Shown here: in pieces, positions 32,641-41,278 of the stretch
How the letters are laid out: each line of letters opens with the position of its first letter
Numbering within the stretch: position 1 is the stretch's first letter
Assembly (NCBI RefSeq): GCF_029893355.1
Contig: NZ_JARZAI010000018.1
Coordinates: forward strand, 62,001-126,000
Direction: 5' to 3'
Length of the DNA: 64,000 nucleotides
Source of the DNA: Kitasatospora sp. MAA4
Lineage (GTDB): Bacteria > Actinomycetota > Actinomycetes > Streptomycetales > Streptomycetaceae
The notes under the pieces: model-generated
Databases searched by the model: none
What the model saw: the letters and a program-made list of their open reading frames with translations, nothing else
Told to the model about the DNA's origin: nothing
Program-made: the position numbers and the translations under genes

Positions 32641-33576
32641 TCAGGGCAGCCTGCGCGGCGCCCGGGTCCCGTACGGGCGGGCCCGGCCGGCCTGGACGGT
32701 GCGGCGGCGGTGCTCGGGGCCGCGTTCGGCGGCGCCGGCCGTACGGGCGTCGAGGTGGGCGGTGGCGCGGGCCGCCATCCGTTCGGCGACCCGGTGGGTC
32801 GCGGCGTGGTGCGCCGGGACCTTGTCGGGAGCCCCGGCGATGAGGTCGAAGACCCACCTGCGGACCAGGTCCGCGCGCCGGTGCAGCAGCCGTTCACGGC
32901 GCAGCGCGCGGGCCCGGCGGCGCGGCCGGTCCGCGTACCGCCAGCGCGCCCAGGGGCTGGAGGGCCGGGCGAGGCGGACGGCGCCGAGCCAGGAGAGGCC
33001 GGGCACCATGATGCCGAGCAGCCCGGTCCAGAGCTTGCCCTTCACCAGCGCGACGATCGACATCACCGCGTTGACCGCGATCAGCGCGAACGGGCCCCAG
33101 CGGCCGAACCAGTCCGAGGACGACTGCCCGGGCACCACGCCGAGCGGGACGTAGCCGGTCAGCAGCAGCGCGGTCACCAGGATGCCGAGGATCACCGCGT
33201 CCACCGACTTGCGGCCCTGCTCACTCCAGTAGACGTCCTCCAGGTGCAGGATCAGCGCGAACTCGTCGAGCACCAGCCCGCAGCCCACCCCGAAGAGCAG
33301 CCCGAACCAGTCGATCCAGGGGTGCCCGCCGCTGGTCGCGAAGACGCCGATGCCGGCCACCAGCAGGCAGCCGACGCCGAAGACCATGTGGTGGATGTGC
33401 AGGCCGCCGGGCGTGAAGTTTCCCGGCCACCAGCGGACCTGGGCCCGGATCAGCCGCACGCTGACCCGGATCAGGACGAAGGAGCTGATGAACCCGACCA
33501 GCAGGAGGAACAGCGGCTGCTTGTGCGGCACCACGATGTGGTCGCGGTAGCTCTCCACCAGGTCGGGAAGGTGCAT
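32641..33576 (-). CDS. Multi-pass membrane protein, function unknown
   Basis: This 311-residue protein has about six transmembrane helices in its first 200 residues (LFLLLVGFISSFVLIRVSV, HHMVFGVGCLLVAGIGVF, WFGLLFGVGCGLVLDEFALI, AVILGILVTALLLTGYVPL, FALIAVNAVMSIVALVKG). An Arg/His/Ala-rich cytosolic tail of about 100 residues follows. GGLHIHHMVFG and LVLDEFALILHLEDVYW are conserved-looking polar motifs in the membrane part, with His and acidic residues that could bind metal. I know no assigned function. It lies downstream of the ThrE-like gene on the same strand. Confidence 0.8.
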   Translation of the reverse strand: MHLPDLVESYRDHIVVPHKQPLFLLLVGFISSFVLIRVSVRLIRAQVRWWPGNFTPGGLHIHHMVFGVGCLLVAGIGVFATSGGHPWIDWFGLLFGVGCGLVLDEFALILHLEDVYWSEQGRKSVDAVILGILVTALLLTGYVPLGVVPGQSSSDWFGRWGPFALIAVNAVMSIVALVKGKLWTGLLGIMVPGLSWLGAVRLARPSSPWARWRYADRPRRRARALRRERLLHRRADLVRRWVFDLIAGAPDKVPAHHAATHRVAERMAARATAHLDARTAGAAERGPEHRRRTVQAGRARPYGTRAPRRLP

Positions 33577-33626
33577 GGGCGGTACGTCCTCGCGTTGGTA
33601 CGGCAGACACAGGCTCTAACGTCCGG

Positions 33627-35444
33627 TCAGAAGCCCCGGGTACGTTTCGCCGCACGGCGGGGCGCGGCGAGGTAGGGCGCGAGGCGGCCCTCCGTGCCGA
33701 GGCCGGGGACCTTCATGAAGAGCCGGGCCACCTCGCCTCCGAGGTTCACCCCGATCGCCAGCGCCATGGCCAGCGCCGCCGCCCGGCTGATCGAGACCAG
33801 TCCGGCCGAGGAGTGGCCCTGGGCGAAGGCGAGCATCCCGAGGTAGAGCGCCGAACCGGGCATCAGCGGGCCGAGGGCGGCGGTCATGTACGGCAGCGCG
33901 GAGGCCGAGCGGTAGCGGGCCATCAGCTGGCCGAAGAGGCCGACCACTCCGGCCGCTATCCCGGTGGCCAGGATCGGCGAGACGTGGGCGTTGTAGACCA
34001 GCACGCCGTAGACGGACCAGCCGATGCCGCTGTTCAGGGTGACCATCGGCAGGGTGCGGCGGTCGGTCTGCAGCAGCATCGCGAAGGCCAGCGTGAGGAA
34101 CATCGCGGCGAGCAGCTGGATCGGCGGGTTGTAGTACCCGATCAGCGACTCGTCGGGTCTGAGGTGGGCGTCGAAGCTGACCCCGACGTAGAGGATCAGC
34201 ATCACGCCGATCACGATGCCCGCCACCAGGTAGACGACTTCCAGCAGCCGGGCGGCGGCGGTGATGTAGAAGCCGGTCAGACCGTCCTGGACGGCCGCGA
34301 CCAGCGCGCGTCCCGGCAGCAGCGCGAACAGGCCACCGGTGATCGCCACCGAGCCGCGCAGTCCGGCCTCGTGCAGCGAGAGGACGATGCCGGTGGCGGC
34401 GGCGGGCATCGCGGCGAGCACGAACTGGTAGAACTCCGGCAGTCCGCGGCTGGCCACCAGGGAGGCCAGCCGGTCGCCGATGACGGCGCCGATGAAGGCG
34501 TTGACGAAGACCAGCCAGGCCTTGGCGTCGATCTGACCGCCGACCAGGAAAGTGGCCGCGCCGGCCAGCAGTCCGGTGGTCAGCGAGATCAGCCAGACCG
34601 GGTAGGGGTGGCGGTTGCGGCGGATCACGGCGAGCCGGCGGTAGGCGTCGTTGACCGTGATCTTCTCGGCCGTGATGTCGGCGACCAGCCGGTAGACCGC
34701 GGCCAGCCGGGTGTAGTCGGAGGTGCGGCGGCGGACCACCCGGGCCGCCGTGACCGGCGGCTCGACCAGCGACGGCTGGTAGGAGATCGAGATCAGCGTG
34801 AAGGTGACCTGCGGCTCGCAGCGGTCCAGGTCGTAGGCGTGCGTGACGCCGAGCATGGCCGCCTCGGCGTCCTCGGCGCTCTCGCCGCTGGCGAGCAGCA
34901 GCTCGCCGATCCGCAGGGTGAGGTCGAGGATCCGCGGGACGTTCCGGGCGGTGGCCTCGGGCTTCGGCTCGCGCGGGGTGCGTTCGAAGGCGGGGCGCTC
35001 GGACATCGGGGTGCGCAGCAGGGTGCGCATCCGGTCCGGCCAGGGGCCGGCGCCCGGGGCACCGGCGCGCAGGCTGGGGACGGCCAGGCCGGTCGGCGGG
35101 CTGTAGCCGACGGCGCGCCAGACCTCGGGGGTGAGCGTGTCGTCGGAGCCGGCGCCGAGCAGGTCGAGCCGCTCGGTGGTCTCGGCCGGGTGCCCGAGCA
35201 GGCCGGCGGTCTCCACCGGCGGCGGCGCGAACGGGATGACCGGGACCTGGTCGGCGGGCGGGACGGGGTGGCCGAGCAGGCCCTCGGTGGGCGGCGCGTC
35301 GGCGGGCAGCACGGGGGTGGGCGCGGACTCGGACTCGGGCTCAGGCGCCTCGGTGGGGACGGGAAGTGGGACGGCCTGGACCGGGTCGTCGGCCACTTCG
35401 GGTGTATCGCTTCCGCTGCCGCCCGGTCGGCCCCGCTTAGGCAC
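33627..35444 (-). CDS. Threonine/serine exporter family protein (ThrE-like)
   Basis: This 605-residue protein has a disordered Pro/Glu-rich N-terminus (1-165) and then the cytosolic ThrE domain (LRIGELLLASGESAEDAEAA, then ITVNDAYRRLAVI). About ten transmembrane helices follow, covering both ThrE halves (DUF1212 and DUF3815). The Corynebacterium ThrE exporter moves threonine and serine out of the cell, so amino-acid export is expected. The N-terminal extension holds two LLGHPxxP segments and is unusual in length. The GTG at 35444 has GAGGAGCG upstream. All visible parts are complete. Confidence 0.88.
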   Translation of the reverse strand: MPKRGRPGGSGSDTPEVADDPVQAVPLPVPTEAPEPESESAPTPVLPADAPPTEGLLGHPVPPADQVPVIPFAPPPVETAGLLGHPAETTERLDLLGAGSDDTLTPEVWRAVGYSPPTGLAVPSLRAGAPGAGPWPDRMRTLLRTPMSERPAFERTPREPKPEATARNVPRILDLTLRIGELLLASGESAEDAEAAMLGVTHAYDLDRCEPQVTFTLISISYQPSLVEPPVTAARVVRRRTSDYTRLAAVYRLVADITAEKITVNDAYRRLAVIRRNRHPYPVWLISLTTGLLAGAATFLVGGQIDAKAWLVFVNAFIGAVIGDRLASLVASRGLPEFYQFVLAAMPAAATGIVLSLHEAGLRGSVAITGGLFALLPGRALVAAVQDGLTGFYITAAARLLEVVYLVAGIVIGVMLILYVGVSFDAHLRPDESLIGYYNPPIQLLAAMFLTLAFAMLLQTDRRTLPMVTLNSGIGWSVYGVLVYNAHVSPILATGIAAGVVGLFGQLMARYRSASALPYMTAALGPLMPGSALYLGMLAFAQGHSSAGLVSISRAAALAMALAIGVNLGGEVARLFMKVPGLGTEGRLAPYLAAPRRAAKRTRGF

Positions 35445-35615
35445 TGCCGCTCCTCACCACCCAAGGGTGGACCCGCCACCGCTCATGATCTTCGCCTCCA
35501 CCTTGCCTGACGGCGACCGCGGACGCACATGTACGGGTCGGCCGAGGCCGGCGGCGAAAATCGACCGGACGGACTGTCCGGAGAGCAGACAATACGGCTG
35601 CCGAGCCCGACCGCG

Positions 35616-36254
35616 TCACCCGGCACGACTGGAGGCCGCCCGGCGGGCGCGCAGCAGCTCGAAGGCGACCGGCAGCACCGACACCAGCACGATCGCCACC
35701 AGGATCAGATCGATGTGGTCGCGGACGAACGCCACCTGGCCCAGGAAGTACCCGAGCACCGTCACCCCGCCGCCCCACAGCAGGCCGCCGGCCGCGTTGA
35801 AGATCAGGAAGGTCCGGTAGTTCATCCGGCTGACCCCGGCGACGATCGGCAGAAACGTCCGCACGATCGGCACGAAGCGGGCCAGCACGATGGCCTTCGG
35901 ACCGTGCCGCTCGAAGAACGCGCTCGCCTTCTCGACGTTCTCCTGCCGGAACAACCGCGCGTCCCCGCGCCGGAACAGGCCGGGCCCGACCCGCCGCCCG
36001 AAGAGGTAGCCGACCTGGTCCCCGGCGATCGCGGCGGCGACCACCAGCAGGCAGACCAGCCAGAGCGGCTGGGTGAGGTACTGGCCGTGGGCCACCAGCA
36101 GGCCGGTGGTGAAGAGCAGCGAGTCGCCGGGCAGGAAGAACCCGATCAGCAGACCCGACTCGGCGAACACGACGGCCAGGATGCCGAGCAGTCCGAAGCC
36201 GGAGATCAGCGTGGTCGGATCGAGCCAGGACGGGCCGAGGGCGAGGGTGGTCAC
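35616..36254 (-). CDS. DedA-family membrane protein
   Basis: This 212-residue protein has the DedA pattern: an N-terminal re-entrant helix (VVFAESGLLIGFFLPGDSLL) containing the conserved E and G-x-x-x-P-G, then FxRHGxKAIVLARFVPIVRTFLP with the two functionally important arginines near residue 120-130, and further transmembrane helices. DedA proteins are thought to be lipid scramblases or flippases for undecaprenyl-phosphate or phospholipids. The GTG at 36254 follows CGGAG. Upstream, ACCAT-GTG-ATGGT (36315-36327) is a small palindrome of unknown role. Confidence 0.92.
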   Translation of the reverse strand: MTTLALGPSWLDPTTLISGFGLLGILAVVFAESGLLIGFFLPGDSLLFTTGLLVAHGQYLTQPLWLVCLLVVAAAIAGDQVGYLFGRRVGPGLFRRGDARLFRQENVEKASAFFERHGPKAIVLARFVPIVRTFLPIVAGVSRMNYRTFLIFNAAGGLLWGGGVTVLGYFLGQVAFVRDHIDLILVAIVLVSVLPVAFELLRARRAASSRAG

Positions 36255-36355
36255 GGTGGGCGCGCTCCGGGGTGGTCTCGGGCCTCGCGGCAGCACCTCG
36301 CACGCCAAGGCTTGACCATGTGATGGTAAAGCATTGGCAAAGCACCGGTCGCGGG

Positions 36356-38743
36356 TCAGAGGCCGTAGCGGTCGACGACCTCCTCGTGCCGGGCCGGGTC
36401 CGCGCCCGCCGCCTTGGCCAGCTCCAGCCAGGACAGCGGGTGCTCCCACGGCCCGGTCAGCTTGTGCAGCAGCGCGTCCGCCTCGGCGGCGGAGGCGGTC
36501 GGCGGAACGCCGAGGGCCGCGTAGATCCCGGGCAGCTCGCCGTCCTCCTCGGAGGAGTCGGGGTCGGTGATCATGTACTGGCTGCCGCTGTACGCCCAGA
36601 CTCCGTACCCGGCCTCGCTCAGCGCGGCGCGGAAGGCGCCCCAGGCCTCCGAGCCGGGCCAGCCGCCGTCCAACCAGTACGTGGTGTACCCGGCCGGGTC
36701 GAGCAGGGTGAGCAGCTCGAAGGTCGGCCGCCAGCGCTCCTGCTCCTCCTGCGGCGCGTCCTCGGCCGGCGGGTGCTCCAGGAGGGCGGGGGCGAAGACC
36801 ACCACGTCCCGGTGGTTGAGCGGGACGTCCTCGCCCAGCACCGGCAGCAGCCGTGCGGTGGCCGGGCCGGTGCGGACGGCGGGGAGATCGGTGTTCGCGC
36901 CGTTGGTGCGCCGTGCCCGCACGGTGACGAGCTGCCACTCCTCCTCGACCGGGCCGTCGGGCTGGTCGAACTCGATGCCCAGCCGGGCCCCGGCGGCGCG
37001 CACCGCCTGCCAGTCGCGGTTGGCGGTGGCGGCGGTCAGCAGGTGCCAGAGGTCGGACTCCTGAACCGTCCGGTACTGCTGATCGGGCGGGGTGCCGTCG
37101 GTCGGCAGCGCGTGCTCCAGCAGCTCCTCGAAGAACCGCTGGGCGGCGACGTGGTCGCCGAGCTCGGTGGCGGCGGCCGCACCCAGCCGGCGCGGGTTGA
37201 TCCGGTCCGGCTCCAGGGCGAGCAGCGCCTCGCACTGCTCGACGGCCTCCGCCCAGCGGCTCTGAGCGATTGCCCAGCGGGCCCGGATCCAGTGCGCGTC
37301 GCCCGGGCTGCGCTCGGCCAGCAGGTCGGCCAGGCGGCGGATGCCCTCGTCGTCGCGGGCCTCGATCAGCACCGAGCCGAGCATGCCGGTCAGCTGCTGG
37401 TGGCCCGGGTCCTGCTCCAGGCGGGCCCAGAGCAGCTCGGCCGAGGCGTGCTCGTGGCCGAGCGAGGCGAGCAGCCCGGCCAGGTGCAGCAGCAGGTCGG
37501 TGGCCGGGGCCGGGTCGGCGGCGGGCTCTCGCCCGACCACCGCCCAGGCGGCGGTCAGCAGGTCCGCGTCGCCCTCCGGGTCCTGCTCGGCCGTCTCGGG
37601 ACGGGCGGCCAGCCAGTCGGCCAGCTCACCGGCCGGCACCGGCAGTTCGGGGGTGCCCAGCGCCAGCGCGGCGCTGCGCAGCTCGGCGAGCTGCTCGGCC
37701 ACACCGTCCGTGCGGCGCAGCCCGGTGAGCTTGCGCTCGCCGGTGGCGACCAGCGCGAGCGCCACCGCACCGGCACCCCGAAGGACCGCCAACCGGCCGG
37801 CCACCAGCGCCAGTTCGAGGCACGGGCGGTGCGAACCCGCGGCGTCCAGGTAGGAGACCCAGCCGGCCAGCCGGACACCGAGGCGGACGTCGTTGGGGTA
37901 CCGGTCGGCGGCGACCAGGCGCTCCACCGCGTCGGCCCAGCGGTGCCGGACGTCCGCGAAGGCGTCGGCCTCCTCGGCCGGCGGCAGCTGCTCCAGCGCC
38001 TGGTCCCAGCGGCCGAGCGCGGCCAGCGCGCGGGCTCGGTGGACGCCGAGCTTGCGGCGGTCGTCGTCGTCCAGGACGTTGCGGGCGGCGACGTACGCCT
38101 GCTCGGCGGTGTCCAGCGCGGTGAGCACCTCCTCGTACCGGCCGAGCCGGTACAGCGCGGAGGCGCGGCCGTGCCCGAAGGCCAGCGAGACACGCTCGCC
38201 GGCGGCCTGGATCCGGCTCTGCGCGCGGTCCAGGTGGACGAGCGCGGCTTCGGCGCGGCCGTCGTCCTCCAGCGTGTCGGCGTACTCGCGGGAGAGGCAG
38301 TCGAAGCAGGCCCGGGCCGGCTCGACGCGCTCCAGCGCCTCCTCCAGCACGGCGAGCCGCTCGGGGACGTAGCCGGGGCCGTCGATGTTGGCGTGGCAGA
38401 TGGTGAAGTCCTGCACCGCGCAGACCGACTGCGGGCAGGCGGCGGTCTCCTCGCGGTGCGCGAACTCCAGCAGCGAGACCGCCTCGGCCATCGCCTGCTC
38501 ACCCTGGTGGCGCTTGTTCAGCAGGTTCTGCAGCCGCCAGTGCCGCAGGAAGACCTCGGCCCAGGGCAGGCCGAGGGCGCGGGCCGAGGCCAGCGCCTCC
38601 GGGAACATCGCGTCGAGCTGGTCGTTGCGCCCGTCGACGGCGTGGCCGGCGATCTCGGCGAGAGCGGTGGCCAGCCGGTGCTGGCCGTCCTCGGCCAGCC
38701 GGGCATGCGTGTCGTGGACCCAGCCCCAGACGTCCGTGGTCAT
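36356..38743 (-). CDS. TPR-repeat protein coupled to an Hsp90-like ATPase
   Basis: This 795-residue cytoplasmic protein is built from helical tetratricopeptide-like repeats: TRY-like motifs such as ALYRLGRYEEVLTALDTAEQ and ARWAIAQSRWAEAVEQCEAL recur through residues 30-540. A mixed C-terminal domain (EEEWQLVTVRARRT, then DVVVFAPALLEHPPAED and WDGG-type WLDGGWPGSEAWG) predicts an alpha/beta fold. Its ATG overlaps the TGA of the Hsp90-like gene, so the two are translationally coupled and probably work together, recalling eukaryotic TPR co-chaperones. No enzyme motif is recognised. Confidence 0.8.
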   Translation of the reverse strand: MTTDVWGWVHDTHARLAEDGQHRLATALAEIAGHAVDGRNDQLDAMFPEALASARALGLPWAEVFLRHWRLQNLLNKRHQGEQAMAEAVSLLEFAHREETAACPQSVCAVQDFTICHANIDGPGYVPERLAVLEEALERVEPARACFDCLSREYADTLEDDGRAEAALVHLDRAQSRIQAAGERVSLAFGHGRASALYRLGRYEEVLTALDTAEQAYVAARNVLDDDDRRKLGVHRARALAALGRWDQALEQLPPAEEADAFADVRHRWADAVERLVAADRYPNDVRLGVRLAGWVSYLDAAGSHRPCLELALVAGRLAVLRGAGAVALALVATGERKLTGLRRTDGVAEQLAELRSAALALGTPELPVPAGELADWLAARPETAEQDPEGDADLLTAAWAVVGREPAADPAPATDLLLHLAGLLASLGHEHASAELLWARLEQDPGHQQLTGMLGSVLIEARDDEGIRRLADLLAERSPGDAHWIRARWAIAQSRWAEAVEQCEALLALEPDRINPRRLGAAAATELGDHVAAQRFFEELLEHALPTDGTPPDQQYRTVQESDLWHLLTAATANRDWQAVRAAGARLGIEFDQPDGPVEEEWQLVTVRARRTNGANTDLPAVRTGPATARLLPVLGEDVPLNHRDVVVFAPALLEHPPAEDAPQEEQERWRPTFELLTLLDPAGYTTYWLDGGWPGSEAWGAFRAALSEAGYGVWAYSGSQYMITDPDSSEEDGELPGIYAALGVPPTASAAEADALLHKLTGPWEHPLSWLELAKAAGADPARHEEVVDRYGL

Positions 38744-40686
38744 CGGCCGCCCTCCCCTCGTTCGTCCAGCCCTGGTTCGTCGCTCGCGAACAGTGTGCCG
38801 AACCCCACTGACAATGCGTCAGAAGGAGCGGTCAGCGCCGCCACCGCGGTGCCCACCCCGGCCAGGGCGGCCGCGAGGTCGCCGCCGGCCGAGCCGGCCG
38901 CCGCGGCCATGATCACCTTGAGCGAGCGCAGCAGGCCGGCCGCCGTGGCGCTGCCGGTGTGGCCCGACCGGTAGGCCGCCAGCAGGTCGCGCACCGCGGG
39001 CGAGGCGGTGTTGAGGTAGAGCCGCGCCTTGACCGTGCCGTCCGTACGGGCGGTGAAGGCGCGGGCCAGCCGCAGGGCGGCGGACGGGATCCGGGCGTCC
39101 GCCGCGTCGTCCTCGATCCTGGCCTTCAACTCGGCCTCGCGGTCGGGCACCAGCACCAGCGGCAGGCCGGGCGGATCGAACCTGGCGGGCACCAGCTGCT
39201 CGCCCTCCTCGGCCAGCGCGGCGGCGAGCCAGGCCTCCTCCTCGGCCGGCAGCGGCGTCTCCGGGTCGCGGAACAGCTCGCGATTGCCGCTCTCGGCGCC
39301 CAACTCGACGATCCGGCAGTCCCGCAGCTGCGCGTAGCGGCGCAGGAAGGGCAGCACCGCGTAGCGGTCGCCGCGCGCGATCGGGACCTGCATGGCCCGG
39401 TAGAGCATCTCCTCGAACCCGCCGCCGGAGCCGAGCGCGACGTGCACCGCGCCGTTGCCCGCGGCCCGCAGCGCACCCGCCGTCAGATCGCCCTGCGAGG
39501 TGGGGACCGGGACGTCGTCGGCGAGCAGCGTGAAGAGCCGGTCGTCGCAGAGCGCCGCGCCGAGCAGGTCCTGCCCGTGCCGGGCCAGGATCCGGCGCCA
39601 GGCGCTGGGGTACAAACGGGCTGTCTCGTACAGGCCGTTGACGATCGCGTCGGTCAACTCCTGTTGCAGCGCCCGATAGTGCTCGTCGCGCTGGAGGTCC
39701 TCGCGGCTGGCGGTCGGGGTGAGCCGGTTGGACTCGACCACACCGCCGATGAAACCGGCCCAACTCGGCAGCAGGTCACGGGCGTCGTCGGCGAGCAGCA
39801 TGCCGCGCAGGTAGACGGCCAGGTCGCGGTTGTCGCTGCTGCCGTACGTGCCGCCGTCCTGCACCCAGAGCAGGCCGACGCTGTCGGCGCCCTCGTCGGC
39901 CGGGTTGAGCGGGAACGCGGTGAGCGGGGCGAAGCGGCGGCCGAAGGCGGCCGCGAAGTCCATCCGCGCCGCGTACAGACCGGTCGTCGGGACGGGCTCG
40001 CGCCAGGGCACCGGGATCGCGTTGACCGGCTTCTCGTCGTCGCCGACGTAGACCGGCACGCTCAGCAGGACGCAGTAGCGGCCCAGCACTTCGCGCAGAG
40101 CCTGCTCGTCGGCGAGGTGCGCGTGCTCGGCCTTCAGGGCCAGTTCGACGACGGTCCCCGGGGTGCGCCGCGGCGCGACCGGCTCGACGCTGTACTGCTC
40201 GCCGCCGCGGCTGCGGTAGCGGTGGCCCTGCGCGGGCTCGCGGTGCGAGGTGGTGGTGACGGTGACCTCGTCGGCCACCGAGAAGGCGGAGAGGAAGCCG
40301 AGGCCGAAGGCGCCGATCAGCTCCTCGCTGCCGGTCACCTCACGCAGCAGCCGGGTGTAGCCGGTGCCGACGGTGGCCAGGTAGGCGTGGATCTCCGGCT
40401 CGGTCAGGCCCGCCCCGGTGTCCTCGATCGCCACGCTGCGGGCTCCGGCGCGCACCCGGATCTCGGGGGTGTGGCCGGCGGCGCCGTCCGGGTCCTCCAG
40501 CCTTCTGCGGGTGTGCGAGTCGTGCGCGTTCTGCACGAGTTCGCGCAGCGCGACCAGCGGCGTGGAGTAGAGGTGCGTGGCGAGGACGCTCACCAGGCCG
40601 CCGAGGTCGACCTCGGTGGTGCGCAGGTTCGGCGGCGTGCCCGGTGTGCCGCCCGGAGTGCGGTCTGGCTCGTGACCTTCAGACAT
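38740..40686 (-). CDS. Hsp90-family ATPase (HtpG-like)
   Basis: This 648-residue protein has an Hsp90-type GHKL ATPase domain: ALRELVQNAHDSH with the catalytic Glu and the Asn ligand, AIEDTGAGLTEPEI (the Asp-binding G1), and GAFGLGFLSAFSVADEV (the lid segment). Regions resembling the Hsp90 middle domain follow (LYLRGMLLADDARDLLPSWA-like and DLQRDEHYRALQQELT). The length is close to E. coli HtpG, but the C-terminus is divergent. The ATG at 40686 is taken, because the longer frame to 40809 is non-conserved. It heads a two-gene unit with the TPR protein. Confidence 0.88.
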   Translation of the reverse strand: MSEGHEPDRTPGGTPGTPPNLRTTEVDLGGLVSVLATHLYSTPLVALRELVQNAHDSHTRRRLEDPDGAAGHTPEIRVRAGARSVAIEDTGAGLTEPEIHAYLATVGTGYTRLLREVTGSEELIGAFGLGFLSAFSVADEVTVTTTSHREPAQGHRYRSRGGEQYSVEPVAPRRTPGTVVELALKAEHAHLADEQALREVLGRYCVLLSVPVYVGDDEKPVNAIPVPWREPVPTTGLYAARMDFAAAFGRRFAPLTAFPLNPADEGADSVGLLWVQDGGTYGSSDNRDLAVYLRGMLLADDARDLLPSWAGFIGGVVESNRLTPTASREDLQRDEHYRALQQELTDAIVNGLYETARLYPSAWRRILARHGQDLLGAALCDDRLFTLLADDVPVPTSQGDLTAGALRAAGNGAVHVALGSGGGFEEMLYRAMQVPIARGDRYAVLPFLRRYAQLRDCRIVELGAESGNRELFRDPETPLPAEEEAWLAAALAEEGEQLVPARFDPPGLPLVLVPDREAELKARIEDDAADARIPSAALRLARAFTARTDGTVKARLYLNTASPAVRDLLAAYRSGHTGSATAAGLLRSLKVIMAAAAGSAGGDLAAALAGVGTAVAALTAPSDALSVGFGTLFASDEPGLDERGEGGR

Positions 40687-40710
40687 GAGGCCCCAGTCTG
40701 CCAGTACGAC

Positions 40711-40791
40711 AAACCTGGGACCAGCGCTTTCCCCAGGTCCCCACGGACGGGGCTGCGGGCTTCCCCCGGGGGCGTGGCGCAAACCTGGGAC
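40711..40791. repeat. Direct repeat AAACCTGGGAC in the Hsp90/secreted-protein gap
   Basis: AAACCTGGGAC occurs at 40711-40721 and again at 40781-40791, 70 bp apart, with CCCAGG inverse copies between them (CCCCAGGTCC at 40731-40740). The copies lie in the 274-bp divergent region between the Hsp90-like gene and the small secreted gene. They could be regulator sites. I see no CIRCE or HAIR heat-shock element. Confidence 0.6.
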
Positions 40792-40960
40792 GGCGGCCTT
40801 CTCACCCATTTGACACGATTGAGCGAATCGCCCCGAAATCCGTGGAAGTCGACCGATCCGCTGGTGGATGCTGCTGGTGCGACGTCAGACAACGGCGCGG
40901 CCGGGGCGGCCACCCCGGGAGCGCCACACTCGCAACCTCAGCAGAACTAGGGAGACCATC

Positions 40961-41278
40961 GTGTCCCGTACCCGTGCACTCACCGCCCTCACCGCCCTCG
41001 GTGCCTTTCTCGTCATCGGCATCGGCACCGCCCAGGCCGACAACTCCGCCGGATCCGACAACGGATCCAACAGCAGCATCGTCAGCAACTGGGGCTCCGG
41101 CAACGTGGTCGGCAGCGTGACCGGCAACGGCAACTCCTCGCAGCAGACCGCCACCGGCTCCGGCGGCAGCAACCAGAACAACACCACCGCCGTGGCCGGC
41201 AACTCGGGCGGCGTGGGCGCCGTGCAGGGCAACCTCAACTTCCGCCACACGGTGCACTACCCGCTGATCGCCTCCTGA
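40961..41278 (+). CDS. Small secreted Asn/Gly/Ser-rich protein
   Basis: This 105-residue precursor has a clear signal peptide (MSRTRALTALTALGAFLVIG then TAQA, cleavage near residue 26). Its mature part of about 79 residues is built from N, G, S, Q and T with alternating small hydrophobics: SNWGSGNVVGSVTGNGNSSQ, then SNQNNTTAVAGNSGG. There is no cysteine and no chaplin domain. The polar, N/Q/G-rich beta-prone repeats recall curlin-like amyloid sequences, but this is only a resemblance. AGGGAGACC precedes the GTG. Its last 22 bases overlap the end of the convergent transporter gene. Confidence 0.78.
   Translation: MSRTRALTALTALGAFLVIGIGTAQADNSAGSDNGSNSSIVSNWGSGNVVGSVTGNGNSSQQTATGSGGSNQNNTTAVAGNSGGVGAVQGNLNFRHTVHYPLIAS

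Noticed and set aside
36272..38974. 900-codon open frame opposite the TPR gene
   Set aside because: It has the typical Val/Gly/Arg/Gln-rich composition of a GC-bias shadow and no recognisable domain. The minus strand encodes a clear helical-repeat protein with a coupled partner.
40687..40960. CIRCE or HAIR heat-shock element by the Hsp90-like gene
   Set aside because: No TTAGCACTC/GAGTGCTAA or CTTGAGT/ACTCAAG pair is visible; the repeats present are AAACCTGGGAC.
40961..41278. Chaplin
   Set aside because: The mature sequence lacks the chaplin GN-x-CGN core and its cysteines.
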